From CAYMEV01 sp964389675 [NCBI: uncultured Candidatus Sumerlaeota bacterium] (lineage in GTDB: Bacteria > CAYMEV01), in contig CAYMEV010000004.1 in NCBI GenBank assembly GCA_964389675.1, positions 1 to 64,000 on the forward strand: DNA of 64,000 nt, in the 5' to 3' direction. A program made the translations under genes and the position numbers. Positions 43,345 to 52,781 of this stretch are shown in pieces; the first letter of the stretch is position 1; every line of letters begins with the position of its first letter. The notes below the pieces were generated by a model. It was given only the letters and a program-made list of their open reading frames with translations. It did no database searches and was not told where the DNA came from.

Positions 43345-45135
43345 TTAGCTAATGTCAAGCAGATTCTCTATATTCTGTGCAAGCTCTTCAAAGGTGAACG
43401 GCTTTACCATATAGGACGCTTCCCCTTCCTTAAGCATGCCTTTCAGGACTGATTCTGTATAATAACCGCTTGTAAGAAGAACCTTGGTTTCCGGTTTCAA
43501 TGATCTTATAAGCCTGAAAACCTGCTGGCCGTCCAGTTTGGGCATAATAATATCAAGGATGGCCAGCCTTATATCATTTATATTATCCTTAAACTCCGAA
43601 ACCGCCTCGCTTCCGTCCTTTGCAGTATAAACCGTAAAGCCCATCATCTCCAGCATCATTCTGCCAATGTTTCTGACAGATTCCTCATCGTCTGCCAAAA
43701 GGATGCCAATTTTCCCGGGTTTATTTGATGCTGATGCAGTTTCAAGCATTTCGCACTTTTTATCCCTTGGTATGTATATTGTAAACCTCATCCCTTCAGC
43801 AGCATTGCCTGTTATATCTGTATCAGCCTTTATAAGGGATAAAAATGACCTTATATAGCACGCATAGGGCAATTTGCTCTCTTTCAGCCTTCCTATCAGA
43901 AGATTGTCATAATCAATCTCACCGGACAGGCAAAAAGAAATAGCAATGCAATCATTTTCAAATCTTTCAGAAGGCCCCTCCTCATCTTTGAGGATCTCGT
44001 GGATACTCACCGAACAGCTGCCGTTTTTTATCCCTGCATATATATCTTCGATTATTATGCTGAACATATTGAACATCTGCTCGTTGAAAAAACTGAGGAT
44101 GCTGTGTTCCTGGCTGGTCTCCAGTATGATTCTTTTCTTGTCATTGGAAGAAAAAAGTGCAATAAGGCTTGCAATGCTCTGTGTTATATTGTAGTACTCG
44201 GTTGAAAACAATGAGGAATGTATTGCAAATATCCTGTTAAATTTCTCAAATAACTGATTATGCATCTTTTCAAGATTATTAAGGATATCGAGTATCTGCC
44301 CGTTTCTGGTCTTGCTCCTGATTTCTGCAATATCATTAATAATGGACCTGATATTATTATAATGCTCTCTGCATACTGTCAGCCCATGGTTTGACATTAT
44401 CAGATATTTTGTATTATAGGGCGAGAGGTTCTCCTTAGCCCCTTCTGTACTGCCGGGGATCAGAAAGATCATGTAGTAGCCGGCAGGAAGGTTGATAAAT
44501 ACCGCTGTAAAATGAATTGTAACCTTTTCTTTATTGGTAATGCTCCATAACTTAATAGCACTTTCCTCCGGGCTTTTAACTTCTTCAATATGCAGGTTCT
44601 TCACCATATCATCATAAGAGGAGAGTTCAAGATAGCCCATCCTGGTAAATTTTTGAAACCACTTGTTGAAATATATTACCTGATTTTTCTGGGAGAACAG
44701 CATTATTCCATATGGCGTATTTTCAAATATCCTTCTGAAAAGCTCAATAAATTTTTCAATATTTTCCCCTATATTGGTTTCAGAATACAGATTGTCTAAA
44801 GCATGCATGCTAAGCAGATAATAACTGCCTTCTGGATTTTGTACCGAGCTTATTTTTAGATTAAATTTCTGCTGACATCCATCTTCACCGGTCAGTGAGA
44901 CGTATATGGAACCTTCATTATATCTGCCGTCTGCAATTCTGTTCTGTATTATTCTGCAGTCATTCTGGGAAAATATATCATATATGGTAAGCTCTTTTTC
45001 CTGCTCGGCAATATCTATGATTGTGGATAATATATCGGAATGAACCATTACTTTCAGATCAGTGTCCAAAAGCAGAAAGATTGGCCTGTCAAGTTTCAAT
45101 ACTGATTCAAAAGATTCTTTAAATGGAATTTGCAT
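43345..45135 (-). CDS. PAS-domain hybrid histidine-kinase-like protein with degenerate kinase and intact receiver
   Basis: A 596-residue cytoplasmic protein: two PAS-like regions (about 10-110 and 130-230), a helical middle (about 245-330) at the place of a dimerisation/phosphoacceptor domain, a region shaped like a GHKL ATPase (about 330-460), and a C-terminal receiver (about 475-594). The receiver is complete, with LADDEE, phospho-acceptor Asp in LAILDIIMPKLDG, LLTSGY and MVKPF. The kinase half lacks the N, G1 and G2 boxes. The closing GMRFTIYIPR, reminiscent of GTTFTIYLP, is the main trace of its origin. The protein is probably phosphorylated by another kinase. ATG 45135 has no clear ribosome-binding site. 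Confidence 0.8.
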   Translation of the reverse strand: MQIPFKESFESVLKLDRPIFLLLDTDLKVMVHSDILSTIIDIAEQEKELTIYDIFSQNDCRIIQNRIADGRYNEGSIYVSLTGEDGCQQKFNLKISSVQNPEGSYYLLSMHALDNLYSETNIGENIEKFIELFRRIFENTPYGIMLFSQKNQVIYFNKWFQKFTRMGYLELSSYDDMVKNLHIEEVKSPEESAIKLWSITNKEKVTIHFTAVFINLPAGYYMIFLIPGSTEGAKENLSPYNTKYLIMSNHGLTVCREHYNNIRSIINDIAEIRSKTRNGQILDILNNLEKMHNQLFEKFNRIFAIHSSLFSTEYYNITQSIASLIALFSSNDKKRIILETSQEHSILSFFNEQMFNMFSIIIEDIYAGIKNGSCSVSIHEILKDEEGPSERFENDCIAISFCLSGEIDYDNLLIGRLKESKLPYACYIRSFLSLIKADTDITGNAAEGMRFTIYIPRDKKCEMLETASASNKPGKIGILLADDEESVRNIGRMMLEMMGFTVYTAKDGSEAVSEFKDNINDIRLAILDIIMPKLDGQQVFRLIRSLKPETKVLLTSGYYTESVLKGMLKEGEASYMVKPFTFEELAQNIENLLDIS

Positions 45136-45244
45136 CTGTCACAATAATAATATAAAGCCCTGAAACTTTCAATCAAATCTTTAATATTGATAAAAATTAT
45201 TAAAGTGATAACATTAGTAATGATTAAACTAAGGAGGTAGTATA

Positions 45245-46258
45245 ATGGATTCAATGTTCCAAAGGGCAGTTGGGACTACTCTGATGAAGCATATAATGGA
45301 AGAGCAAAGAAAGCATCCTCACGCCACAGGCCATTTTTCAGAATTGCTTAGCCAGTTTGTGACAGCATGCAAGATAATCAACAGAGAGGTTAACAAAGCC
45401 GGGCTTGTAGATATTCTTGGCTCAACGAACCACACAAATGTTCAGGGAGAAGTTGTAAAGAAATTAGATGAATTTTCAAACAGTGTTCTTATAAATGTCC
45501 TTGATCATACCGGCTTCCTTGCTGGAATGGCAAGCGAAGAGAATGCGGATATCATCAAGATACCAAAAAAATTCCCTAAGGGCAATTATGTTTTAGTATT
45601 CGACCCCCTTGACGGTTCATCCAATATTGATGTTAATGTCTCCATCGGTACAATCTTCGGTGTATTCAAGAAGATCTCCTCCAATGAGGACGCTACGGAA
45701 GAGGACTTTTTAAGGACAGGAAGAGACCTGGTGGCAGCTGGTTATGTTGTATATGGCTCAAGTACCATCATGGTTATCACAACAGGCCAGGGTGTTTTCG
45801 GTTTCACTCTGGATCCGTCCGTGGGAGAATTTATCCTCTCTCATCCCAATATCAGGATTCCTGAGAGCGGAAGTCTTTATTCGGTCAATGAAGGGAATTA
45901 TAATAAATGGGCAGAAGACATAAGAAACTACGTAGACCATATAAAGCAGATAGACTCAGCAACGAAAAGGCCTTATAAAACAAGGTATATAGGAAGCCTT
46001 GTTGCCGACTTCCACAGGAACCTTCTTACAGGAGGCATCTTTTTGTATCCCAGGGATAAAAATACAGGGAAAGGCAAACTGCGCCTCCTCTACGAGGCTG
46101 CGCCACTGGCATTTGTAGTTGAGCAGGCTGGCGGCCTTGCTACTGATGGAGTTAATAATATCCTGGATATAAAGCCTCAGGGATTGCATGATCGTGTTCC
46201 TTTATTTATTGGCAGCAAAAATGAGGTATTGAAACTCATGGATTTTCTAAAAGAATAG
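45245..46258 (+). CDS. fbp: Fructose-1,6-bisphosphatase, class I
   Basis: FBPase removes the 1-phosphate of fructose 1,6-bisphosphate in gluconeogenesis. The metal-binding signature FDPLDGSSNIDVNVSIGTIF (about 120-139) is perfect, and the active-site LRLLYEAAPLAFVVEQAGG is present. The 337-residue length is that of the class I enzyme of Proteobacteria and eukaryotes. AAGGAGGT lies before ATG 45245. It is a single gene between divergent and convergent neighbours, 92 bp from the end of the protease gene. With gap, pgk and tpiA at the window's other end it indicates gluconeogenic capacity. Confidence 0.97.
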   Translation: MDSMFQRAVGTTLMKHIMEEQRKHPHATGHFSELLSQFVTACKIINREVNKAGLVDILGSTNHTNVQGEVVKKLDEFSNSVLINVLDHTGFLAGMASEENADIIKIPKKFPKGNYVLVFDPLDGSSNIDVNVSIGTIFGVFKKISSNEDATEEDFLRTGRDLVAAGYVVYGSSTIMVITTGQGVFGFTLDPSVGEFILSHPNIRIPESGSLYSVNEGNYNKWAEDIRNYVDHIKQIDSATKRPYKTRYIGSLVADFHRNLLTGGIFLYPRDKNTGKGKLRLLYEAAPLAFVVEQAGGLATDGVNNILDIKPQGLHDRVPLFIGSKNEVLKLMDFLKE

Positions 46259-46350
46259 CCCGCATACAATATTAAAAAAAACAGAGAGGCAATTCTTTTA
46301 AAAATTATTCATATACCTGAATAATGTATGCCCTCTTCAGCCTGATCTAT

Positions 46351-49300
46351 TTAATATTCTGCAGGAAACCTGCATACTTCTTTTATATCAGCATCCGTAA
46401 GCACTGTATCCAATACCTGGCCGGATGACCTGTAAAGCATTAGCTTTCTCTCAATAGAGCTGTACAGGATCAGGTCATCCTTCTGCTCCTGGGCAAACCT
46501 GCCGGGAACTATAATATCATAGGGATGATTAAATAACTCTTTCCAGGCATTATCCTGAAAGGAATACATATAGATAGTCTGGTAGAAACAGCCAAGCAGT
46601 TCATCCCTAATATCACCTTCCAGATCCCCTTTTGAAAGGGCATATCCATCATCATTACCTATGTTAAGCAGGGGCTCCCAGCTGTTATCCTGTCCAAGGA
46701 TGTAAATCCCGTATGGATAAAAATCAGCAGCGATACTCCCGTATGACAGATCGGAAGAAACAGGGACAGCGCTTTCCGGACAGAGGCTTAAAAGTTTTGA
46801 GAATGAGGATGTGTCAAAATCATATACATATGACCCGTAATCAGTGAAAGCAGTAAATAATTCATCATAACCATCATCATCCCGGTCAAAGACCTCAAGA
46901 ATAAAAGGGGCTACAGATATAATTCTATCCCATGTCCCTGAATTGCCGCTGTTTTTCCAGCTGTACAAACCGTAACCGGGTACTGACAGAATTAGGATAT
47001 TGCCATCAGATGTATGGGCAATCGCCATATCATCAACAGGTATATCTATTATTGCCTTCCAGTCAGTGAAATCGTAATAATAGACTCCAAAACCAGAAAA
47101 ATATGCAAGGATTTCATTATCCCCGTTATTAGTAATATCCCCTGCTGTAATCAGGTCTGCATAGCTTCCCTCAAACAATCTATCAGCACTGAACCCTGAG
47201 TCAAATTCCCACAGGTCAATGCTCCCTGCATTTTCCATACTGCTTACAACAGCCCTGTCACCAGGAGCACTGGTGGTGAAACTATAATCTTCCCCATGCA
47301 CAATACCCCAGTCTGAAGAGATTACAGCCCTGTAATGGTAATCTGAATAAGGTTCAAGCCCTGTAAGAACTGATGAAAAGGCAATATCATCCATGCCATT
47401 TCCTATGCTTTCAGCAGCTGTCTGGTTCTGATATTCAGGTCCCTCTCCCCACTCAAACCATACCTCAGCATTACAGCCTTTTGGATTTCCAGCTCCCTGA
47501 AGTAATGCACTTTCCTGGCTGATATCTTCAGCAGGGTATGTAGTCACTTCAGGCTGGCTGCACAAATATGTTTCAAATGAGCAGTCTGAACCATATACAG
47601 CGCCGTATGATGATGTTATCACTGCCCTGTAATGATACGTTACACCAAGGGTCAGGCCTGTAACAGAGGATTCAAACGAGATATCCGAACTGCCTGCCCC
47701 AATTCCCTGAGGACTTGTAATATTGCCGTAATCCTTTGTTGTACCCCACTCAAAATATACAGAGGAGTCATATCCCTTTGGATTTGCCGTACCCTTAAGG
47801 ACAGCAGAATCAGCCCCTATGGACCCTGCAGGGTCTGTTTTTATATTTGGATGTTTGACTGTTACAATAAATTTCATAGTCCCATTATATTCTTCTATCT
47901 TGTCTATTTCCAGGCCTCCCGCTGATCCATCGGAGAAGAAGCTGTATGGATTGGTATAATCATTAATGCATGTTCTGCCAGGTTCATTGTGATAATGAGC
48001 GCTGAATATATCTCCAGCCTGATCAATAGTGCCATCAGGCCTGAATATATATACCTCATCAGGAGGCCCGTCTGCATTCCCCTCACCGTCCAGCTCTGTA
48101 TTAATCCTGTAAACAAGAAGCCCTGTACCCGGGATGGAGATCTCAAAAGGCCCTTCATCCCTTCTATGCTCCACAACAAAGTATTCAGTATCTGAAAGGG
48201 GAGTCTTTATCATATAACAGTTATTTTCAGGGTCTGTGATAGGATTTACATAATATGTCCCGGAAAATGTAATACGCGGTATTTCATCAATCCAATTCCC
48301 GTAGCGGTATTTCATGTATGCACCCATATGCTGGGGGGGATTGCCGTTCATATCCATTATATCCCACGAACCAACGCTCGCAAAGCCCCCATTGTAATGA
48401 TAAAGATCAGGGGCACCCAGTGAATGGAACATTTCATGGGATATCGTTTTGGCACTTGTGGTGCGTGATTCCATATTAAGGTTATATGTAATGACCCTCT
48501 TGCCATTGATATATGCAAAATATAAAAGAAGGCTCCCCTTATGTGGCCAAAGCAGCTCGTTCCATCCATCCGGGTAGCCTCTCACGATAAAGCAGACATT
48601 ATCGACATAGCCGTCGCCATCGCCATCAACCATGAGGTCACCAGGTATCTGGAATCCTACCGCATCTATGGCATCTTTAAGCAGGCCCTGCTCTCTTAAG
48701 CCCCTTTCCCAGTCATACCTGTAGCCATCAGGATTGGCAGCGGGATCATACGGGCTATAATATCCCCTGTCTCTTGAATCCTGATAGGAGACCACTGTAC
48801 TCCCCTGCGATATCGGATAAAAATAGGATATAACAGATAACTGGTTGTATGAGACTTCCATAAAATAGCTGTACATCGATACAGGCGAGCCTGGATTGAA
48901 TATAGCCTCATAATAGCTGATCTCCTTGTCAAACTCCTCCTGGTCTGCAAACCTGATAAAGATAACAATATTATTAATGCTTCCTGTGTTCGGGGCTTTT
49001 GAGACAGCCTTAGTATAACATTCAGCCTGTTTTCTCTTTTTCTGATATTCTTCCGGACTTATATTAAGCCATTTTGTCAGCCCAAGTGCAGATGGATCTG
49101 CTTTGCCTGCCACATGTTCCGATGGGCAGATCAAATCCCCGCATTTTTCAGCATATACCAGCATGCCGGTAGCAGGGTCTCTCATTATGGTAAAGCCATC
49201 AGAATCATGCAGCCAGTTATGGAATTCATCTCCGGAGGCAAATAACTCAAGTTTTGTGCCATCAGGCTGATACAGGTCCTGAGGCACATAGCTGAGATAT

Positions 49301-49377
49301 GCTGCTTCAGAAAGGAATGATACTGCCAGAAGCACAGCTGCAGTCAGGCATATTTTTAGAACCCTGTTCATGTTCAT
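46351..49377 (-). CDS. Secreted M6-family metalloprotease with FnIII-like modules and C-terminal propeller-like region
   Basis: A 1008-residue exported protein. The signal peptide ends near residue 26 (SEAAYL). The M6 (immune inhibitor A-like) catalytic domain spans about 130-540 with HEMFH at 314-318, followed by LGAPDLYHY. Two fibronectin III-like modules follow (about 520-600 and 610-690), each with a FEWG(T/E)-type start and TGL(T/E)-YHYRAVI repeats. Residues about 700-1000 contain repeated DG.D/GY motifs like an FG-GAP-type propeller. AGGAG seven bases before ATG 49377 fixes the start. It stands alone on its transcript and should degrade external protein or act on the cell surface. Confidence 0.92.
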   Translation of the reverse strand: MNMNRVLKICLTAAVLLAVSFLSEAAYLSYVPQDLYQPDGTKLELFASGDEFHNWLHDSDGFTIMRDPATGMLVYAEKCGDLICPSEHVAGKADPSALGLTKWLNISPEEYQKKRKQAECYTKAVSKAPNTGSINNIVIFIRFADQEEFDKEISYYEAIFNPGSPVSMYSYFMEVSYNQLSVISYFYPISQGSTVVSYQDSRDRGYYSPYDPAANPDGYRYDWERGLREQGLLKDAIDAVGFQIPGDLMVDGDGDGYVDNVCFIVRGYPDGWNELLWPHKGSLLLYFAYINGKRVITYNLNMESRTTSAKTISHEMFHSLGAPDLYHYNGGFASVGSWDIMDMNGNPPQHMGAYMKYRYGNWIDEIPRITFSGTYYVNPITDPENNCYMIKTPLSDTEYFVVEHRRDEGPFEISIPGTGLLVYRINTELDGEGNADGPPDEVYIFRPDGTIDQAGDIFSAHYHNEPGRTCINDYTNPYSFFSDGSAGGLEIDKIEEYNGTMKFIVTVKHPNIKTDPAGSIGADSAVLKGTANPKGYDSSVYFEWGTTKDYGNITSPQGIGAGSSDISFESSVTGLTLGVTYHYRAVITSSYGAVYGSDCSFETYLCSQPEVTTYPAEDISQESALLQGAGNPKGCNAEVWFEWGEGPEYQNQTAAESIGNGMDDIAFSSVLTGLEPYSDYHYRAVISSDWGIVHGEDYSFTTSAPGDRAVVSSMENAGSIDLWEFDSGFSADRLFEGSYADLITAGDITNNGDNEILAYFSGFGVYYYDFTDWKAIIDIPVDDMAIAHTSDGNILILSVPGYGLYSWKNSGNSGTWDRIISVAPFILEVFDRDDDGYDELFTAFTDYGSYVYDFDTSSFSKLLSLCPESAVPVSSDLSYGSIAADFYPYGIYILGQDNSWEPLLNIGNDDGYALSKGDLEGDIRDELLGCFYQTIYMYSFQDNAWKELFNHPYDIIVPGRFAQEQKDDLILYSSIERKLMLYRSSGQVLDTVLTDADIKEVCRFPAEY

Positions 49378-49450
49378 GTTTTATCTCCTGTATATAATTA
49401 AATTAAAACTTTACAGATCTTATCTTTTTTTAAGGTTTTTTCCAGAAAAT

Positions 49451-50245
49451 TTACAGCGCTTCATTCATGCTTCCGCTTCTAAATCCCCCGAGATCCAGCG
49501 CAGTGTATTTAAATCCTATTTCAGCAAACATCCTGCAGATCCTGTCAGAATTTTCCAGAACTGTCTGCATATCATTCTTATCAACCTCAATCCTCGCAGT
49601 ACAGGAATGGTACCTGACCCTTAAATTGCCCTTTACCAGCCCTTTCAGGAAGGATTCAGCAGTTTCCACCATATACAGCTTCTTTATGTCAATTTTCTCA
49701 TCATATGCTATCCTTGTTGCAAGGCAGGCCATGGAAGGCTTTTTTGAAAAGCATAGATGCAGATATTCCGATATATCACGAATTTCTTTCTTATTTACTG
49801 AAGCCAGCATGTATGGCTGGATCGCCCCTGATTCCTTTACTGCCCTGGTGCCTGGCCTGTAATCAGACAGGTCATCTGTATTGCTGCCTTCTATTATATT
49901 GCTCGTTCCAAACTCATGCGCATATGATCTCAATGCTTTGAATATCTCTTTCTTGCACCAGTAGCACCTATTTTTTGAATTTTTTATAAATCTCTGTCTG
50001 GATGAAAGGTCTATTTCAATAATTTTATGGCTGCATCCGATATTATCAGCTATCTTTTTTGCGCCATCGATTTCCTGTGCAGATACGACCATTGATCTGA
50101 CCGTTACTGCCACAAATCTATCCTTTAGCAGATCATGGCATATATAGGCAAGAAGACTACTGTCAACCCCTCCGCTGAAGGCAAGTATGGCACTTTCAAG
50201 CCCTGAAATTACTCCTCTTAATGCTTGATATTTCTCTATATACAT
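49451..50245 (-). CDS. larE: ATP-dependent sulfur transferase of the LarE family
   Basis: LarE supplies sulfur to the nickel-pincer nucleotide cofactor of lactate racemase. The PP-loop FSGGVDSSLL (23-32) binds ATP, and CLATRI (about 176-181) carries the conserved Cys. A second pair, CYWC (about 95-98), with that Cys gives three Cys. This is the number used to bind a [4Fe-4S] cluster in the cluster-dependent type of LarE, so this copy may be of that type (inference). No larA, larB or larC is in the window, so the cofactor's target is elsewhere. The gene follows mnmA by 16 bp. Confidence 0.9.
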   Translation of the reverse strand: MYIEKYQALRGVISGLESAILAFSGGVDSSLLAYICHDLLKDRFVAVTVRSMVVSAQEIDGAKKIADNIGCSHKIIEIDLSSRQRFIKNSKNRCYWCKKEIFKALRSYAHEFGTSNIIEGSNTDDLSDYRPGTRAVKESGAIQPYMLASVNKKEIRDISEYLHLCFSKKPSMACLATRIAYDEKIDIKKLYMVETAESFLKGLVKGNLRVRYHSCTARIEVDKNDMQTVLENSDRICRMFAEIGFKYTALDLGGFRSGSMNEAL

Positions 50246-50261
50246 AATATATCACCCTATC

Positions 50262-51335
50262 CTAAATCAGATTTTTTATTGTACCCCCTCCCATAACTGT
50301 ATTGTACCTGTAGAAAACCACAGACTGCCCGGGGGTCACAGCAAACTGAGGGAAAGCAAAACTGACCATGCATTCCTTCTTTTCATTGCAGGTTATCTCA
50401 GCATATACCGGCTCATGCTGATACCTTATCCTGGCCTTGAGCCGTATTTTATCAAATGCAGGGGTATTCCATGCAGTATCTTCAATCAAGACAGCTTTTG
50501 TAAATGCATCCTTTTTCTCCCCGACAATAATCTCATTTCTTTCCTTATCAATCTTTATAACATAAAGCGGGTATCCTTTTGCAATGTTCAGCCCCCGCCT
50601 CTGGCCCACAGTATAATTGATTATACCGTCATGCTTTCCCAGTATCCTGTTCTCCCTGTCCCTGATATAACCCGGAATGCAAATATTGCCTGGCATTGAT
50701 GATATAAAAGACCTGTAATCATTATTATCAATAAAACAGATCTCCTGGCTTTCTCTCATCTTCGTAAAACTGCCGGATATATTTTCGGCAAGCCCCATAA
50801 CTTCTGTCTTGTATAAATTTCCTAAGGGCATGATAATTCTCTTCAGCTGTTCATTTCCAAGCCTGTACAAAAAATATGACTGGTCCTTATGCTTATCCAG
50901 TGCCTTTTTCAGGACGAACAATCTTTTTTTCCTGTCATATTCCACCCTGGCATAATGTCCGGTAGCAATGCAGTCACACCTGAGTTCGTCCAGCCTCTGC
51001 AATAATATACCGAATTTAATGCTATAATTGCATTTTATGCAGGGATTGGGCGTCCTTCCTTCAATATATTCCCTGCAGAATGGATCAATAATCATTCTGT
51101 AGAACTCATTATGCACGTCAATCACAACAAGCTCTATGCCAAGCTTTCTGCAGATATCTTCAAGCATGTCCTCCCTGCCCTTCCAGACAGGCCTGGGCAG
51201 GTGATTCATTCTGAGGTATACCCCAAGAACATGAAAACCCTGCTTTTTCAGAATATAGGCTGTTACAGCAGAATCTACGCCTCCGCTCATCGCAACCGCA
51301 CATCGCATATTCCTGGATATTATCCCGTGCTTCAT
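50262..51335 (-). CDS. mnmA: tRNA-specific 2-thiouridylase MnmA
   Basis: MnmA thiolates U34 of tRNA Lys, Glu and Gln. The PP-loop AMSGGVDSAVTA (15-26) binds ATP. The catalytic Cys pair is in TPNPCIKCN (about 95-103) and ESQEICFI (about 196-203). The domain order and length (357) are typical. An alternative start at ATG 51308 (MRCAVAMSGG) has little space for its ribosome-binding site; the longer start is kept. It lies 5 bp downstream of the aldehyde dehydrogenase gene and upstream of larE, two PP-loop sulfur enzymes in a row. Confidence 0.95.
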   Translation of the reverse strand: MKHGIISRNMRCAVAMSGGVDSAVTAYILKKQGFHVLGVYLRMNHLPRPVWKGREDMLEDICRKLGIELVVIDVHNEFYRMIIDPFCREYIEGRTPNPCIKCNYSIKFGILLQRLDELRCDCIATGHYARVEYDRKKRLFVLKKALDKHKDQSYFLYRLGNEQLKRIIMPLGNLYKTEVMGLAENISGSFTKMRESQEICFIDNNDYRSFISSMPGNICIPGYIRDRENRILGKHDGIINYTVGQRRGLNIAKGYPLYVIKIDKERNEIIVGEKKDAFTKAVLIEDTAWNTPAFDKIRLKARIRYQHEPVYAEITCNEKKECMVSFAFPQFAVTPGQSVVFYRYNTVMGGGTIKNLI

Positions 51336-51340
51336 AAAGA

Positions 51341-52765
51341 TCAGCCCCTGTTGATCACCATGAGTTTTGTCTCCAGCATTTCCCTTGCAGCGTACATTAT
51401 GCCCTCTCTCCCTGAGCCGGAATCTTTGACACCGCCATAAGGCATGGAATCAGAACGGAATGTAGGTATATCATTAACTATAAGGCCTCCAATATCTATA
51501 TTCTCGAATACATGCCCTGTCTCATCCATGCTGTCTGAGAATATTCCGGCCTGCAGGCCGTATTTTGAAGAATTAATAATATTGATCACATCATTTATAT
51601 CCTTATATGGCTTTATTATAACCCCCGGGCCGAAGAGCTCCTCAGTTTCAACCTTCATATCCCTGCTGGTATTTTCAATGACAAAAGGGGTTATTATATT
51701 ACCGGTATAAGAGGGTTTCAGAGATAATCTTGCTCCCTTTTTCTCGGCTTCTTCAACCCATTCCCCTATCCTGCTGAAGGAGTCCTTATCAATTATAGGC
51801 CCGATCACAGTATCCTCTTTCAAAGGGTCACCACATTTCAGTTTTTTCGCTTCATCTATAAACCTGTCCAGGAACTCATTATAGATCCTGCTGTGTACAT
51901 GTATCAGCTGTATTGAAATGCATACCTGCCCTGAATAGCTGAATGCTCCTTTTACGCATCTTTTCACAGCATTATTAATATCTGCATTTTCTGATATTAT
52001 GCATGAGGCATTTCCCCCCAGCTCCAGAGTCGATTTTACCCGGCAGGCCTTTTTCTTCAGCTCCCATCCGATCTCTGCACTGCCTGTGAATGAAAACTTT
52101 TTTATCTCCCTGCTTGCGAGTATAATATCCACATCCTCTTTTCTTGAAGGAATGAAGTTATAGAAATAATCAGGAAGCCCTGCCTCTGATACAATCTTTG
52201 CAAGCAGGTATCCGCTGACAGGTGTTTTTGAGGAGGGACGGTGTATAACAGGGCATCCCAGGGCAATAGCGGGTGCTATTTTATGAACTGCAAGGTTAAG
52301 CGGGAAATTAAAGGGCGTTATTGCAAAAACAGGCCCTACGGGTACATAATGAACATAGCCTGTTCTTGAATCACCGCCGGGATTACTTGACAGGTCTATA
52401 ATTTCTCCTTTTATATGCTCACATATGCTCAGGGAATGGCTTAAAACATTTATAGCCCTGCTGACCTCAATTCTTGAATCAGAAATAGGCTTCCCGGCCT
52501 CCAATGATATAATCCCGGCAATTTTTCCTGCATTATCCCGCAGACTGCTTATTATTCGAGAAATAGCAGTTTTCCTGGCAGATATGCTCATTCTTCTTGC
52601 GGTATTAAATGCACTTCCAATATTCTCCAGTATCTCCTTTATATCTTTCTCATCTGCTATGCATTGATCAGCAAGATATTCACCATTATAAGGATTTATT
52701 ACCTTAATGGTTTTTTCCGTGAACCTTTCACTGTTGTTTACTATAATCGGGTATTTTCCCAGCAT
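51341..52765 (-). CDS. NAD(P)-dependent aldehyde dehydrogenase
   Basis: A 474-residue aldehyde dehydrogenase with PVGPVFAITPFNFPLNL, the conserved Glu in LELGGNA (about 247-253) and the nucleophilic Cys in SGQVCIS (about 278-284). Overall it is closest in feel to the archaeal/bacterial lactaldehyde or glyceraldehyde-3-phosphate (non-phosphorylating) group, but the substrate is not decided. A ribosome-binding site (GGAGG) stands four to six bases before ATG 52765. It is the second gene of a minus-strand run (GNAT, this gene, mnmA, larE). Confidence 0.92.
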   Translation of the reverse strand: MLGKYPIIVNNSERFTEKTIKVINPYNGEYLADQCIADEKDIKEILENIGSAFNTARRMSISARKTAISRIISSLRDNAGKIAGIISLEAGKPISDSRIEVSRAINVLSHSLSICEHIKGEIIDLSSNPGGDSRTGYVHYVPVGPVFAITPFNFPLNLAVHKIAPAIALGCPVIHRPSSKTPVSGYLLAKIVSEAGLPDYFYNFIPSRKEDVDIILASREIKKFSFTGSAEIGWELKKKACRVKSTLELGGNASCIISENADINNAVKRCVKGAFSYSGQVCISIQLIHVHSRIYNEFLDRFIDEAKKLKCGDPLKEDTVIGPIIDKDSFSRIGEWVEEAEKKGARLSLKPSYTGNIITPFVIENTSRDMKVETEELFGPGVIIKPYKDINDVINIINSSKYGLQAGIFSDSMDETGHVFENIDIGGLIVNDIPTFRSDSMPYGGVKDSGSGREGIMYAAREMLETKLMVINRG

Positions 52766-52781
52766 AAAAGCCTCCCTTTTT

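Noticed and set aside
43667-44205. Open frames on the plus strand inside the hybrid kinase gene
   Set aside because: They lie opposite a gene with clear receiver motifs and have no start signals or family features.
46259-46350. Bidirectional terminator between fbp and the protease gene
   Set aside because: An 8-bp AT-only hairpin (ATTATTCA/TGAATAAT) and a distant GCATAC/GTATGC pair exist, but there is no T-run after either, so the evidence is too weak.
47632-48195. Plus-strand frames opposite the M6 protease
   Set aside because: Shadow frames of a repeated, compositionally biased gene, without ribosome-binding sites or recognisable sequence.
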